Assembly (NCBI GenBank): GCA_905234275.1
Contig: CAJOHD010000002.1
Span: forward strand, 248,001 to 312,000
Length of the DNA stretch: 64,000 bases
Direction: 5' to 3'
DNA from: an uncultured Bacteroidales bacterium
GTDB lineage: Bacteria > Bacteroidota > Bacteroidia > Bacteroidales > F082
Part shown: positions 23,825-33,851 of the stretch, piece by piece
Layout of the letters: every line of letters starts with the position of its first letter
Position numbering within the stretch: the stretch's first letter is position 1
Notes under the pieces: generated by a model
The model's database searches: none
What the model saw: only the letters and a program-made list of their open reading frames with translations
What the model was told of the DNA's origin: nothing
Program-made: the position numbers and the translations under genes

Positions 23825-26431
23825 ATGGCAAATGCAAACGATACACCATTAATGAAGCAGTATTATGCTTTCAAGGCGAAATATCCTGAGGCAATGCTGT
23901 TGTTCCGCGTTGGTGATTTTTATGAGACATACGGCGAGGATGCGGTGAAAGCTTCAGGGATTTTGGGTATCGTTCTGACACGCCGTTCAAGCGCAATGGC
24001 GCAGAGTGTGGAGCTGGCGGGTTTTCCGCATCATGCCCTTGACACATACCTGCCGAAATTGGTGCGAGCCGGACTGAAAGTCGCTGTGTGTGAACAACTT
24101 GAAGACCCGAAAACAGCTAAAGGCTTGGTGAAAAGAGGCGTGGTGGAGTTGGTGACACCGGGCGTTACATATAACGATAATGTGCTCGTTCAGAAGGAGA
24201 ATAACTTCCTTGCATCGGTGCATCTTGAGAAAAATGAGAGCGGAATAGCGTTTTTGGATGTATCGACAGGTGAGTTTTACCTTACGCAAGGTAATAATGA
24301 GTATATCGACAAGCTGATGCAGAGTTTTAACCCTTCGGAAGTGCTTTGTCAGCGTAACAAACGCCGTGATTTTGTTGAGACTTTCGGCGATAAGTATTTC
24401 CTTACGGTGTTTGACGATTGGGTGTTTACCGATGACTATGCCAACGATATATTGACGCGTCATTTCAATACCACATCGTTGAAGGGTTTTGGTGTTGATG
24501 ATTTTCCGAAAGGTATAGTGGCAGCTGGTGCTGCGATACATTATCTCCATGAGACTCAACACGATAAGATAGATTATATCACCTCGCTTTCGCGAATCGA
24601 TCAAGGGCAGTTTGTGTGGCTCGACAAGTTTACAATCCGTAATCTTGAGCTTTTGAACACCCCGAATCCTAATGCTAAAACGCTTATTGATGTGGTCGAT
24701 AAGACCGTATCGCCAATGGGATCGCGACTTTTGCGCCGTTGGATTTCGCTTCCGCTGAAAAACAAAGAACAGATCCAGGCACGCTATGAGGTCGTCGATT
24801 ATTTTTATAAAAACCGGGATGTCATCGCAAAATTTCAGGATGCGATACGCCAAGTCGGTGATTTGGAACGACTTATCTCCAAAGTGTCGCTCGCTCGGGT
24901 AAACCCTCGCGAGCTCCTGCAGGTTTCAAATGCTCTCGAACAAATTGAAGTGATTCGTAATCTCTGCAAGGAAAGCGATAGCGCCTCTGTAAAAGCTTTT
25001 GCTGAGCAGCTAAACCCTTGTGAATCAATAAGAGACAGAATCAAAAAAGAGATTCGTCCTGATGCGCCAGCGATGACTTCAAAAGGCAATATCATTGCGG
25101 AAGGTGTGAATGCTGAGCTCGATGATTTGAGAAACCTCTCGCGCTCTGGAAAGGATTACCTTATTAATATACAGCACCGTGAGATGGAAGCGACGGGCAT
25201 TTCGTCTCTAAAAGTGGGATTCAACAATGTGTTCGGCTATTATCTGGAGGTGACAAACACTCATAAGGACAAGGTGCCAGCCGAATGGATTCGCAAGCAA
25301 ACACTGGCTAATGCGGAGAGATATATTACCGAGGAACTGAAGGAATACGAACAGAAAATCCTTGGAGCTGAGGAGAGAATTCAGATTATTGAAGATAAAG
25401 TTTATAACGAGCTTGTCACCGCTACTGCGGAATTTGTGGCTCCTATTCAGCTTGACGCTGCGCTGGTGGCGAAAATCGACTGTCTCGTCAATTTCGGTTT
25501 TATCGCTTTGAACAATAATTATGTCATGCCAACCGTCGATGACTCGTATGTCATTGATATTAAAGAGGGTAGGCATCCGGTTATTGAACAGATGATGCCG
25601 GTGGGCGAGGAGTATATCTCCAATGACGTTTATCTTGACAGAGAAAAACAGCAGATTATAATTATCACTGGTCCGAACATGTCGGGTAAGTCGGCTTTGC
25701 TGAGACAGACTGCACTCATTGTCTTGCTGGCTCAGATAGGTTCGTTCGTGCCTGCGACGGAAGCTCGTATCGGCTTGGTTGACAAGATATTCACACGTGT
25801 CGGCGCATCTGACAATATCTCTTCGGGAGAGTCAACTTTCATGGTTGAGATGAACGAAACGGCTTCAATTTTGAATAATGTTTCAAATAGAAGTTTGATT
25901 TTGTTGGACGAAATAGGTCGTGGTACCAGCACTTACGACGGTATCAGCATAGCGTGGGCTATCACGGAGTATCTGCACGAACATCCTACCATGCGCGCTA
26001 AGGTGATGTTTGCCACTCATTATCATGAACTTAACGAGATGGAGGCATCGTTCAAGAGGATTAAGAACTATCATGTCACTGTGAAAGAAGTGGGTAATAA
26101 GGTCGTCTTTTTGAGAAAACTCAAGAGAGGTGGCAGCGCACACAGCTTCGGTATTCACGTGGCGGCAATGGCAGGAATGCCTCGCAAAGTCATTGATAGG
26201 GCCGATGCTTTGTTGTCGATGCTCGAAAAGTCGCATTCGCATGATAATCTTGACGAAGCCATCAAGGAAAGCAAGCAGATTGACAACATGCAGCTTAGTT
26301 TCATTCAGCTCGACGACCCGCTGTTGCTGCAAATCAAAGACGATATCCTTAACATCAATATCGACACTTTGACTCCTGTTGAGGCACTGATGAAGCTCAA
26401 TGAAATCAAGAAGATGTTGAAGAATTATTAG
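23825..26431 (+). CDS. mutS: DNA mismatch repair protein MutS
   Basis: 868 residues, typical MutS1 length. The mismatch-reading Phe-x-Glu is present at residues 32-34 ([11 protein letters not shown]). The ATPase has Walker [16 protein letters not shown], the [14 protein letters not shown] stretch, Walker [17 protein letters not shown], and TATHYHEL-type [12 protein letters not shown]. Scans DNA for mismatches and recruits MutL. Single-gene unit with its own promoter; ended by a family B repeat. Confidence 0.98.
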   Translation: MANANDTPLMKQYYAFKAKYPEAMLLFRVGDFYETYGEDAVKASGILGIVLTRRSSAMAQSVELAGFPHHALDTYLPKLVRAGLKVAVCEQLEDPKTAKGLVKRGVVELVTPGVTYNDNVLVQKENNFLASVHLEKNESGIAFLDVSTGEFYLTQGNNEYIDKLMQSFNPSEVLCQRNKRRDFVETFGDKYFLTVFDDWVFTDDYANDILTRHFNTTSLKGFGVDDFPKGIVAAGAAIHYLHETQHDKIDYITSLSRIDQGQFVWLDKFTIRNLELLNTPNPNAKTLIDVVDKTVSPMGSRLLRRWISLPLKNKEQIQARYEVVDYFYKNRDVIAKFQDAIRQVGDLERLISKVSLARVNPRELLQVSNALEQIEVIRNLCKESDSASVKAFAEQLNPCESIRDRIKKEIRPDAPAMTSKGNIIAEGVNAELDDLRNLSRSGKDYLINIQHREMEATGISSLKVGFNNVFGYYLEVTNTHKDKVPAEWIRKQTLANAERYITEELKEYEQKILGAEERIQIIEDKVYNELVTATAEFVAPIQLDAALVAKIDCLVNFGFIALNNNYVMPTVDDSYVIDIKEGRHPVIEQMMPVGEEYISNDVYLDREKQQIIIITGPNMSGKSALLRQTALIVLLAQIGSFVPATEARIGLVDKIFTRVGASDNISSGESTFMVEMNETASILNNVSNRSLILLDEIGRGTSTYDGISIAWAITEYLHEHPTMRAKVMFATHYHELNEMEASFKRIKNYHVTVKEVGNKVVFLRKLKRGGSAHSFGIHVAAMAGMPRKVIDRADALLSMLEKSHSHDNLDEAIKESKQIDNMQLSFIQLDDPLLLQIKDDILNINIDTLTPVEALMKLNEIKKMLKNY

Positions 26432-26440
26432 ACCTCTATT

Positions 26441-26527
26441 GTCATTTCGACCGACCGTAGGGAGTGGAGAAATCTCATAAATTGGGTTTTAGATTTCTCC
26501 ATTCCGCTTCGCTTTAGTCGAAATGAC
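26441..26527. repeat. Family B repeat, full inverted copy after mutS
   Basis: The left arm begins GTCATTTCGACCGACCGTAG; the right arm ends TTTAGTCGAAATGAC. GGAGAAATCT and AGATTTCTCC pair inside. The rest of the 330-base interval up to the first tRNA holds a promoter (26587-26616) and an approximately 93-base structured repeat (26668-26760). Confidence 0.85.
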
Positions 26528-26586
26528 GGTGATTTTTATTGAATATCAATAAGTTATAATTATTATAAAAATTTTTCAAAAAAACG

Positions 26587-26616
26587 TTTGTGGTATTTAA
26601 AAAAGCTGTATCTTTG
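26587..26616 (+). promoter_or_regulatory. Promoter of the tRNA cluster
   Basis: TTTG at 26587-26590 and TATCTTTG at 26609-26616, 18 bases apart, close to the Bacteroidota consensus. The transcript would begin about 140 bases before the first tRNA. Confidence 0.6.
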
Positions 26617-26667
26617 CACCGCAAAAGAAAAGCCCACAGGAAGATTTCTGATCTAAGTGTTAGGGTG

Positions 26668-26760
26668 GCGGACTTTTCGGAGTAGCGAGAGCAATGCCAA
26701 ACTTGTTTGAGCATTGCCGAGTCACGACGAAAAGCCGCAAAATTTTGCAAACAAAATTTT
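26668..26760 (+). repeat. Structured repeat upstream of tRNA-Gly, copy 1
   Basis: Begins GCGGACTTTTCGGAGTAGCG and ends at the first base of the tRNA. Nested pairing is visible: ACTTTTC with GAAAAG at the outside, and GCAATGC-CAAAC-TT-GTTTG-A-GCATTGC at the centre. It is followed by the GCAAAATTTTGC palindrome just before the tRNA. A diverged copy precedes the second tRNA-Gly. Confidence 0.6.
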
Positions 26761-26833
<73 letters not shown>

Positions 26834-26910
26834 CACGGTTCTTTAAAAGAATTAAAGCTGCAAAATTCTCGTAGCATATTTGTACTACGATGGCCTTCAA
26901 TAGAAGGAAC

Positions 26911-27001
26911 GCGGACTTTTCTGAGCAGCGAGCGCAGTGTCAAGCTTGCTTGAGCAATGCCGAGTCGCGAAGAAAAGCTGCAAATTTTGCTAGCAAAATT
27001 T
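26911..27001 (+). repeat. Structured repeat upstream of tRNA-Gly, copy 2
   Basis: Begins GCGGACTTTTCTGAGCAGCG. Relative to copy 1 the hairpin arms have changed together at one pair (CAAGC...GCTTG here, CAAAC...GTTTG there), so pairing is kept. The outer arms ACTTTTC/GAAAAG and the terminal GCAAATTTTGC motif are also kept. It abuts the second tRNA-Gly. Confidence 0.6.
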
Positions 27002-27074
<73 letters not shown>

Positions 27075-27087
27075 CTAAGATATAAGT

Positions 27088-27172
27088 GCCTGAGTGGCGG
27101 AATCGGTAGACGCGCCGGACTTAAAATCCTGTGTCCATTGTGGACGTGCCGGTTCGACCCCGGCCTCAGGTA
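27088..27172 (+). tRNA. tRNA-Leu(TAA)
   Basis: 85-base class II tRNA: acceptor GCCTGAG / CTCAGGT, D arm with GGCGGAATCGGTAGACGC, anticodon loop CTTAAAA (anticodon TAA), variable arm TGTCCATTGTGGACG, T arm GGTTCGACCC. Thirteen bases after the second tRNA-Gly, so likely the same transcript. Confidence 0.96.
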
Positions 27173-27183
27173 CGAAAAGAGAT

Positions 27184-27218
27184 AAAAAGAATGACGAGCA
27201 ACGCTCGTCATTCTTTTT
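27184..27218. terminator. Bidirectional terminator between tRNA-Leu and the leftward operon
   Basis: Perfect 16-bp stem AAAAAGAATGACGAGC / GCTCGTCATTCTTTTT with a 3-base loop. The A and T runs make it work on both strands, four bases before the stop codon of the convergent gene. Confidence 0.9.
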
Positions 27219-27221
27219 ATG

Positions 27222-28541
27222 TTAGTCGTCAAATTCAGGGCTTTCATCCATCGTTTTGAACTTTTCACTTTCTTCTTCAGGTGTAGGCGCAGCGTCAGGG
27301 TCAATCTTGATGATGTCAAGTCCTCCTTCAGCGTTTTTCCTTATAATGCAATTGTCTTTGTTAAGGCCGTGTGTAATAATTATTTCGTCGTCTTTAAAAC
27401 TTGTAGACAAACCATAGTTGCCCGTTTTGGCCCACACATACGATTCTACTATATAATAATTGCCGAACTGGAAATCAGGACTAATCTGTTCAATTAGGAT
27501 GTCTCCCCAATATTCGATAACATTTTCTCTGACTGTGTTTGTTGTCGTGTGAGTCTTTCCTTCCTTATCTTTCCATGTGTTGGTAACAGTCTTTTCTTTG
27601 TACGAACGTCCCCTTGCTTGAAAAACGGCAACATAAGAATGGTCTGACAATTCATATAAGTTTTTTATATGAATTGCAAGATTTTCCTGTTTAGGGCTGT
27701 TGGATTGACGCATTTTGTCAAAGGACGAATTCAGTTTTTCTTCATAATCCAGTTGTTTCTCAAGATAAAAGAATTTCTTTTGATTATAATCGAAATGATA
27801 GATTACTTTGTATTTTGGTTGTGATCCACTCCCTAATCCAAAGGTAAATAAGTCGCAGTTTGGCAATATTAAACTCCATTGGGTGTGGGGATATATCGTA
27901 TATCTTTTATCAGGCGTATAATAATGAATTCCGCTTGAGTCCAGATGGTATAATTCATTACAGCCGTCCCTAAAATAGAATGTACCATCTTTCAATCCGT
28001 AGCATGGTAATCTATAAGTATTGTAATTATGACTGTTATTACTTAAATACTCGTATTCATATAGTTTCTTACCGCTGCCATTTACAACAGCTGCTTTAAG
28101 TTTGAATGGTTCTTTATTTTTATTACGATACCAGAAAGCTAAGGCACATTTGCTTCCGTCAGGGGTTACAACAGTATAATAAGTTCCTTTTTTACTGTTT
28201 ATCGCCAGGGCCTGTCTGACGTTCCATGTCGGATGCAGATCAACTTTACTGAACGTTTGTGTGTATAAGGCACGATTTTTCTTATGATCGTAATAATAAA
28301 CCACTGTCAAGCTGTCATTACCGATCACAATTAGAACAGGAGTATAATCTTTTGGAATTGTTCCTATAGAAATATAATATTTAGCGTCGACCTCCCTGTC
28401 GGTGCCGGTGATGCTCATTTCACGTGTTTTTGAGTTGTATGAAAAACTGTAATAATCATAATTGAACAGGGTTGTGTCCTGTGCTAATAAGCTGCAAATA
28501 CAAGTGAATAGCAGAGTGAGGAGTGGTAGCAATTTTCTCAT
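27222..28541 (-). CDS. Exported hypothetical protein, last gene of a five-gene operon
   Basis: 439 residues with a signal peptide (1-20, CSLLAQ). The body is rich in Tyr and short beta-strand patterns with no family I recognise. The central part has propeller-like features (repeated short WxL, FYF and DGTFYF segments, possibly read-out blades). The C-terminus is acidic (TPEEESEKFKTMDESPEFDD). It follows the neighbouring exported gene by 26 bases. Secreted or periplasmic; function unknown. Its role is probably tied to the four upstream exported proteins. Confidence 0.75.
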   Translation of the reverse strand: MRKLLPLLTLLFTCICSLLAQDTTLFNYDYYSFSYNSKTREMSITGTDREVDAKYYISIGTIPKDYTPVLIVIGNDSLTVVYYYDHKKNRALYTQTFSKVDLHPTWNVRQALAINSKKGTYYTVVTPDGSKCALAFWYRNKNKEPFKLKAAVVNGSGKKLYEYEYLSNNSHNYNTYRLPCYGLKDGTFYFRDGCNELYHLDSSGIHYYTPDKRYTIYPHTQWSLILPNCDLFTFGLGSGSQPKYKVIYHFDYNQKKFFYLEKQLDYEEKLNSSFDKMRQSNSPKQENLAIHIKNLYELSDHSYVAVFQARGRSYKEKTVTNTWKDKEGKTHTTTNTVRENVIEYWGDILIEQISPDFQFGNYYIVESYVWAKTGNYGLSTSFKDDEIIITHGLNKDNCIIRKNAEGGLDIIKIDPDAAPTPEEESEKFKTMDESPEFDD

Positions 28542-28567
28542 GATGAATATGTTTATATGTTAATAAT

Positions 28568-29791
28568 CTATATTTCTCTGATTAGCATTCCTGGATAGAA
28601 GCCGTTTCCCGACACTATCATAAATGAGGTGGCGCCTAAGTCAGCACCTTCAGCTTCTTCTTCGACTGCCATAAAGCGGTTGTCCCAAATCATGTCGGGG
28701 TCGGGTGTGACTATCCCGACTCGGGTGTAGGTGATTTTTCCGTTTTTTTCTTTGGCTTCGAGTACCTCATATTGCCGCCCTTCTTCCACACCTTCTTTCA
28801 TTCCGATAGGAGCTTTGATGACTGGCGATACTTCGGTTATCGGTGACCTTGTTCGGAAGATGGGGTATTCGCGCTGAAGGTCGGAGATGTTGTCGTCTAT
28901 TGCGCGCTGGCAGGCTTTTCGGACCATCATCCACGGTTCCTCCTCTTTGATTCCCTGATACGACGTGGTGTTGCCTTTGGATGTGACTTTGCCTATGTAT
29001 TTCATTTTGAAATCACTGCGGTGTTGTTCGAAGGCTTGGCATTTTGCCGCGTCGGGGGTCTCGCAGTAATAGTTGGAATAGAAGGTGTTTGCGATGTCGT
29101 CGTCCCATTCCAGTTGGTACAGACGGGTTACAATTTTCACTTTGAAGCCTTTGAGTGTGGCTGCGAGGTTGTACATCCCCTCCAAATCGGGTTCTTTTTC
29201 GGGTGGTGAGCCAGCCAAGGTGGCTCCGAAATAGGCTATGGCATAAAGCACTGCCAGGGAGACACCGACCACATGTGATATCTTGCTTTTATCAAGATAA
29301 TGCACTTCATTTATGAGTAGGAAAGTGTTGTTGATGAGGTCTTCGCCGGCGTCTTGTAGCATGGCTTGTCCTCTGACACTTTTGGATGCTACTTCTTTGT
29401 CGAACTCCGTGGCGTTATATAATCCTCTGTGTTTTATTAGGTCCATGTTGCATTTGCCTGTAGTTATGTCGCGGTTGAACCATTTTGCTATCATCCTGCT
29501 TGCAATGTGATTTTTTTCGACAAAATCCTGCGCGATTGTGTCGTTGACGGCGTTTTTTTTATCCACTGTCAGCACACTGACGGATAGGTTGTGGTCGTTG
29601 AATTTTTCAGGTACCGGGATATTTACGAATTGTCCTCGTATCAATGTGGCGAACTCGTTCTGCTCGGTGTGGCTTATCAATATGCTGTAGAGCGATGGCC
29701 TTCTGTAGTATATTTCATTGTCGAGACTGTTTTGTGCCTGGCAAAACTGACTTAACATAATGATTATCAAAGATATATGTAGTTTTTTCAT
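28568..29791 (-). CDS. Exported hypothetical protein with an internal hydrophobic segment
   Basis: 407 residues. Signal peptide at residues ~1-19 (QFCQAQ). A second hydrophobic segment lies near the middle (VVGVSLAVLYAIAYFGATLAG), unusual for a periplasmic protein, so it may be membrane-attached. The C-terminal part (EGRQYEVLEAKEKNGKITY followed by RVGIVTP and IWDNRF) looks like a small beta domain, seen in my recollection in other Bacteroidales exported proteins of unknown role. The ATG at 29791 is preferred over a TTG at 29815 that overlaps the upstream stop. No function assigned. Confidence 0.72.
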   Translation of the reverse strand: MKKLHISLIIIMLSQFCQAQNSLDNEIYYRRPSLYSILISHTEQNEFATLIRGQFVNIPVPEKFNDHNLSVSVLTVDKKNAVNDTIAQDFVEKNHIASRMIAKWFNRDITTGKCNMDLIKHRGLYNATEFDKEVASKSVRGQAMLQDAGEDLINNTFLLINEVHYLDKSKISHVVGVSLAVLYAIAYFGATLAGSPPEKEPDLEGMYNLAATLKGFKVKIVTRLYQLEWDDDIANTFYSNYYCETPDAAKCQAFEQHRSDFKMKYIGKVTSKGNTTSYQGIKEEEPWMMVRKACQRAIDDNISDLQREYPIFRTRSPITEVSPVIKAPIGMKEGVEEGRQYEVLEAKEKNGKITYTRVGIVTPDPDMIWDNRFMAVEEEAEGADLGATSFMIVSGNGFYPGMLIREI

Positions 29792-29802
29792 ATTTTCATT
29801 TG

Positions 29803-31422
29803 TTAATAGTCCCAATAATCATTTGAAATTTTTTCCGTAAGTTTGAAATCGTTGCGGTCGCTATAGTGCTTCAGATAGTAATGCCTTGTGTCAGCATCGC
29901 TCCAATGGTAATATCCTTCGCGTTGGCGTGTGTAATACATTTTCAGAGCCTCTTCGTAAGAATGGCAGATGCAAGGTATCAGCATTTCGCCGTATTGGTT
30001 GATACATCCGACGGTTTCGTCGTCTTTTCCCGGCTGTTGTTGCGTCACGAAAGCCACGCCGTTGTAATCGCGGTCGAAGTTGCGGATGTTTTTAAAAGGT
30101 GTCTCGAACAGACGTTGTTGTGTATAGGCTTTGTAGGCGTATTTCGGACCGTTTTCCTCTTCTTGGACAAAATAAATGTCGGTTTTTATTGTCTCGGGAA
30201 CGAAAATCTTCGAGAATCGGCAAGGTAGAATCTCTCTGCCGTTGGTGTCGATGCATCCGTATTTGTCGCCTTGCCGCACCATGGCCCTTTTGTTGGCGAA
30301 ACTTTGTATAGAATTGTATAGCGGTGGAGTCACCTGGTGGCCTTCCAAGTCGAGGAAACCGTATCTTGACTTGCCGTTTGCGTCTTTGTCAACATAACAT
30401 ATCAACTTCTCGTCGGGAGGTGCGAGAAGCTTGTATTTTAAATCGATGATGACCTGTCCGTCAGGTGTGATGGCGCCATATTGTGAGTCTTTGTAAACTA
30501 TGTAGATGTCTTCGCTGGGCGAGGCTAATACGGCATCGTAAGATTGCGCGTCTCTTTCGCCTTGCATGTTCATGAAATAGCAACCAGATTCGTCAAGAAC
30601 CATGAATTTTCCGTTATAAACAGGTGATACAGCCAAGGTTGGAATTTGGTTTTTAAAAACCAGGGTGCCTGTTTCTATGCAATAATAATTGATACTGAAC
30701 TGATATGTTTTGCTGGTCACTGGGATATAGTTTCCAGAAGGGTTAAAACACATATCGTAAGTATTGCATGGCAATACAATTTTTTTGGTTTTAGCGTCGA
30801 AGATGCCCCATTTGATTTTGGGTTTGCTGTTAGACTTTTCGCCGTTATCGGATGCGAAAGGGATATAGTCTTTGCTTATTTTGTCGAAGGGACGGAAATC
30901 TATTTCAATTGGTTCGGTTGTTTTGAACATATTGTCTCGTTTTGCCACCCAAATCAAGCCTTTGTTGTTGACAAAGAAGCTTTTCTCCACTGATGGGAAA
31001 TGGCGTTGTGGATGGGCGTCTTGCGGTGACAATCCTGTGACTGATTTGAACCAGTAATAAGGCTTGCCGTAGTCTGACATCACCATCTCACCCATATGTT
31101 GGTATTCTACAGGCAGAACTAGGTTCCCGTCTATGTCGTAGAGACCGTAGAGTCCTTCTTCTATGGTACGGGAACGTTTTCTGATTTTCCCGCCTTTGTT
31201 CACCCACACAATGCCTTGCTCGTTGAAAGTGCCGACATAAGTGTAAATACACGGTATGATTTCGTTGCCATTTTTATCGACGTAGCCGTATTTCTTGTTT
31301 TTGCGAACGTAGGCACGGTCGTTGTCGAAGACACCAACCTCGTCGTATTTCTTCATCCACTCTTGAGCTGAGACGGAATAGCCAAATATTAATAAGGTTA
31401 ATGAAAGAAGTATTTTTTTCAT
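29803..31422 (-). CDS. Exported WG-repeat protein
   Basis: 539 residues with a signal peptide (1-19, YSVSAQ). It contains several WG-type repeats, each about 35-60 residues: for example KKYGYVDKNGNEIIPCIYTY, GLYGLYDIDGNLVLPVEY, RYGFLDLEGHQVTPPLY, KYGCIDTNGREILPCRF and ETVGCINQYGEMLIPCICH. WG repeats are beta-rich modules of unclear binding role found in many bacterial surface proteins. It is the middle gene of the operon, with 11-base gaps on both sides. Likely periplasmic or surface protein that binds a partner or ligand; this is inference. Confidence 0.85.
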   Translation of the reverse strand: MKKILLSLTLLIFGYSVSAQEWMKKYDEVGVFDNDRAYVRKNKKYGYVDKNGNEIIPCIYTYVGTFNEQGIVWVNKGGKIRKRSRTIEEGLYGLYDIDGNLVLPVEYQHMGEMVMSDYGKPYYWFKSVTGLSPQDAHPQRHFPSVEKSFFVNNKGLIWVAKRDNMFKTTEPIEIDFRPFDKISKDYIPFASDNGEKSNSKPKIKWGIFDAKTKKIVLPCNTYDMCFNPSGNYIPVTSKTYQFSINYYCIETGTLVFKNQIPTLAVSPVYNGKFMVLDESGCYFMNMQGERDAQSYDAVLASPSEDIYIVYKDSQYGAITPDGQVIIDLKYKLLAPPDEKLICYVDKDANGKSRYGFLDLEGHQVTPPLYNSIQSFANKRAMVRQGDKYGCIDTNGREILPCRFSKIFVPETIKTDIYFVQEEENGPKYAYKAYTQQRLFETPFKNIRNFDRDYNGVAFVTQQQPGKDDETVGCINQYGEMLIPCICHSYEEALKMYYTRQREGYYHWSDADTRHYYLKHYSDRNDFKLTEKISNDYWDY

Positions 31423-31433
31423 GTCTTTGTTTT

Positions 31434-32330
31434 TTAGCTATTAATGATGAGAATGCCGCGCCCCAGTCCTTGTGACATCACCTTGCTTTGGATGTCGTAG
31501 TTTTTGCGGAGATAGTCGCGGAGCTGGCGCATAAGTTTATCGGCATCGGATGTTGTGCGCACTTGCTCGTATATGATGAGATTCTCGCTTGAATACATTT
31601 TGCTGAACGATTGATTCACGGTGTGTTCATCCATCCAGTTGTCGATGATTTCGGTGAGTTCCATGCCTTTTAAATTTTCTTCGAGGTTGATGCCGCTTTC
31701 TTCCGACACTTTGATGTCTATGCATACCTCGTGGCCATTTTTGCTAATATCATCGAAATGAGCCATCAGCTGTTCGCAAAACGAGTCCATGTTCACCATT
31801 ACAGCTTCTTCTAGAAGAGTGGCCGTTTCGGCTGAAAACGATGGTGCTCCAGTGCCTTGTGCACCTGCCACTTGCTTGTTGGTGTATGAGTCGATGCCTT
31901 GAAGGTTGTAAGTGACCGATTTCTTAGGTCCTAAAGTGTTTACAGTCCAAGTGAGTTGCAGTATGATGTCGGCACGAGCTGTACGATATATCCTGTCGAT
32001 GGGACTTTCAATTATTCCAAGCGTTTCATTTTCAACGTTTTGGCGCTCGACAGTTTTGATTGTGGCGTTCAAATCTTTCAATGGAAAACCTCTGTCGGCC
32101 ATCAGGGTGTTGATTTTTGAAATGGTCATGAGAAGGTCGGAGTTGCTTTGCAGCGCGAGTTTATAGTCAGGCAAAGTTCTGATGGCGCCGAGATCGTCGA
32201 AAGAAATGGCGTAGTTGTTTTGGAAGCACCAAACATCACTTGGAACCACCATAATGGTTGGTTTTTTGACTTGTGACGATGCTGTTGTTGCGAGCAGCAG
32301 AGCTATCAATGAAATTAATAATTTTTTCAT
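31434..32330 (-). CDS. Exported DUF6175-like protein
   Basis: 298 residues with a signal peptide (1-19, TTASSQ). The opening KKPTIMVVPSDVWCFQNNY and the middle stretch ADIILQLTWTVNTLGPKKSV match my memory of the Bacteroidota DUF6175 family, which has no known function. Sequence after the signal alternates short strands and helices like a nucleotide- or peptidoglycan-associated periplasmic fold, but this is not proven. Five bases separate it from the upstream gene and 11 from the next, so it is part of a tight operon. Family label from recollection only. Confidence 0.7.
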   Translation of the reverse strand: MKKLLISLIALLLATTASSQVKKPTIMVVPSDVWCFQNNYAISFDDLGAIRTLPDYKLALQSNSDLLMTISKINTLMADRGFPLKDLNATIKTVERQNVENETLGIIESPIDRIYRTARADIILQLTWTVNTLGPKKSVTYNLQGIDSYTNKQVAGAQGTGAPSFSAETATLLEEAVMVNMDSFCEQLMAHFDDISKNGHEVCIDIKVSEESGINLEENLKGMELTEIIDNWMDEHTVNQSFSKMYSSENLIIYEQVRTTSDADKLMRQLRDYLRKNYDIQSKVMSQGLGRGILIINS

Positions 32331-32335
32331 GGTAA

Positions 32336-32857
32336 TTATCGATTTTCCAATGCTGATGATAATGATTTTATTATGCCGTCGTTTTCGAGGCGTTTGCGCA
32401 GCGCATCTTTGTGTACGATTATTGTCTGCGTTACGCGGAATCCTCCTTTCACTTTAACTGGTGCGTCAGGAGTGTTGTTTAGTGTTTCGGCGTATTTTGA
32501 ATATTCTGGTGATGTCAGAAGGTTTGCAAAATATTCTGTGTTTCTAGCAATTACGGCGGTGTCGGTAACAAGTGGTTTTTGTTTGCGGCTACCGTTTCCG
32601 TTTGCTTGGAAGCCTTTGAAAAGTACGCCTTGAACGGCATATTCCACTGCTTTGCCCTTGGCGGCTTCGAGCGTCTTGGCGGTTGCGGTTACATTCACTA
32701 TATAATCGTCGTTGTTAGTCATTCCCACGCACTCCATACTGTAGTCACCGATGTTTTCAGATGTTTTCTTGTTACTTTTCTGGGCTAATGCGCCATCAAC
32801 TGCACAAAACATCAAAACGACCAAAAAAACATAATGAAAATGTAATTTTTTAAACAT
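32336..32857 (-). CDS. Small exported hypothetical protein, first gene of the operon
   Basis: 173 residues. Signal peptide at residues 1-25 (DGALAQ). The body has a mixed alpha/beta pattern (YSMECVGMTNNDDYIVNVTATAKT and ALRKRLENDGIIKS) that vaguely recalls the LPP20 or CsgG-associated fold, without a firm match. The start at 32857 is fixed by the promoter box TATATTTG (minus strand, 32879-32886) lying upstream of it. First gene of the leftward five-gene operon that ends at 27222. Function unknown. Confidence 0.68.
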   Translation of the reverse strand: MFKKLHFHYVFLVVLMFCAVDGALAQKSNKKTSENIGDYSMECVGMTNNDDYIVNVTATAKTLEAAKGKAVEYAVQGVLFKGFQANGNGSRKQKPLVTDTAVIARNTEYFANLLTSPEYSKYAETLNNTPDAPVKVKGGFRVTQTIIVHKDALRKRLENDGIIKSLSSALENR

Positions 32858-32878
32858 ATAAAATTGATTTTCAAGCTG

Positions 32879-32944
32879 CAAATATAAATATAATTTATGA
32901 AAAATAAAAATTATCACCAAATATTCGAAAAATTTATAAATTTG
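32879..32944. promoter_or_regulatory. Divergent -7 boxes: exported-protein operon and yitT-like gene
   Basis: TATATTTG on the minus strand at 32879-32886 (leftward operon) and TAAATTTG on the plus strand at 32937-32944 (YitT-like gene). The interval between is strongly AT-rich. Confidence 0.5.
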
Positions 32945-32966
32945 CATTCTTAAAAATTATAGTGTC

Positions 32967-33851
32967 ATGAAAACGACCTCAAACATTCTTATCGAAATCA
33001 AAAACTATGCGGTGATTACCGTATGTTTGTTCATCATCGCTCTTGGCTGGACGGCATTCCTTATCCCTAACAATATGCTTGGTGGCGGTGTAAACGGTAT
33101 CGCAACTATCGTATATTGGGTGACAGGCATTTCGACAGGTTATACCATCTTCACACTAAATGCGATACTTATCTTGTTCTCTTTCAAGATATTAGGATGG
33201 AGATTCGGCGTGAAGACGATTTACTGCATCGCGGTGATGGCGTTCTTCTTCTCGCTGCTGCAAAACATTATTGGCGATGTACCTGTCATCTCGGATAAAT
33301 TCCTCGCCGCTATCATCGGAGGTGGAATAGGCGGTTTTGCCAACGGAATCATATTCCTTATGGGTGGTAGCACCGGTGGCGTGGATATCATCACAATGGT
33401 GGTCAACAAGTATCGTAACATCTCGCTCGGACGCTTCACCTTGGCAATGAATTTGGTTATCATCGGAAGCTCTTTCTTCGTGTTTCAAGACTTGGAAGTC
33501 CTTCAGCGCGTTGAACTTATCATCTACAGCTTGGTGGGTAACTTCGTGAGCAGCTATTGTATGGACCTCGCCTTCACAGGAAGCAAACAGTCGGTGCAGA
33601 TGTTCATTTTCTCATCAAAACCAGAGGTCATAGCTGATCGTATTGGTAATGAGATACATCGTGGCGTCACAATAATCCGTGGAACCGGTTGGTATACCAA
33701 GCAGGATAGCGATATCTTGATGGCTGTGGTGCGCAAGACCGAATGCCAGCCTGTTATCCGCATAGTGAAACAGGAAGACCCTAAGGCTTTCGTTTCTGTA
33801 AATACTGTAATGGGAGTTTATGGGAAGGGGTTTGAAGTAATGAAGAAATAG
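32967..33851 (+). CDS. YitT family membrane protein
   Basis: 294 residues. Five to six hydrophobic helices fill the first two thirds (for instance FLIPNNMLGGGVNGIATIVY and GGSTGGVDIITMVVNKYRN, the Gly-rich repeats typical of the family). A cytosolic C-terminal domain (about 205-290) reads GVTIIRGTGWYTKQDSDILM and resembles DUF2179. The family is widespread with no firm function, possibly transport. It converges on the two-TM gene at 33852 with no gap. Confidence 0.88.
   Translation: MKTTSNILIEIKNYAVITVCLFIIALGWTAFLIPNNMLGGGVNGIATIVYWVTGISTGYTIFTLNAILILFSFKILGWRFGVKTIYCIAVMAFFFSLLQNIIGDVPVISDKFLAAIIGGGIGGFANGIIFLMGGSTGGVDIITMVVNKYRNISLGRFTLAMNLVIIGSSFFVFQDLEVLQRVELIIYSLVGNFVSSYCMDLAFTGSKQSVQMFIFSSKPEVIADRIGNEIHRGVTIIRGTGWYTKQDSDILMAVVRKTECQPVIRIVKQEDPKAFVSVNTVMGVYGKGFEVMKK

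Noticed and set aside
23987..24853. 288-codon leftward ORF inside mutS
   Set aside because: The translation has the look of a reversed coding frame (Cys/His-rich, no domains); mutS is complete.
26514..26750. 78-codon leftward ORF upstream of tRNA-Gly
   Set aside because: It covers a promoter, a family B repeat arm and a structured repeat; no protein features.
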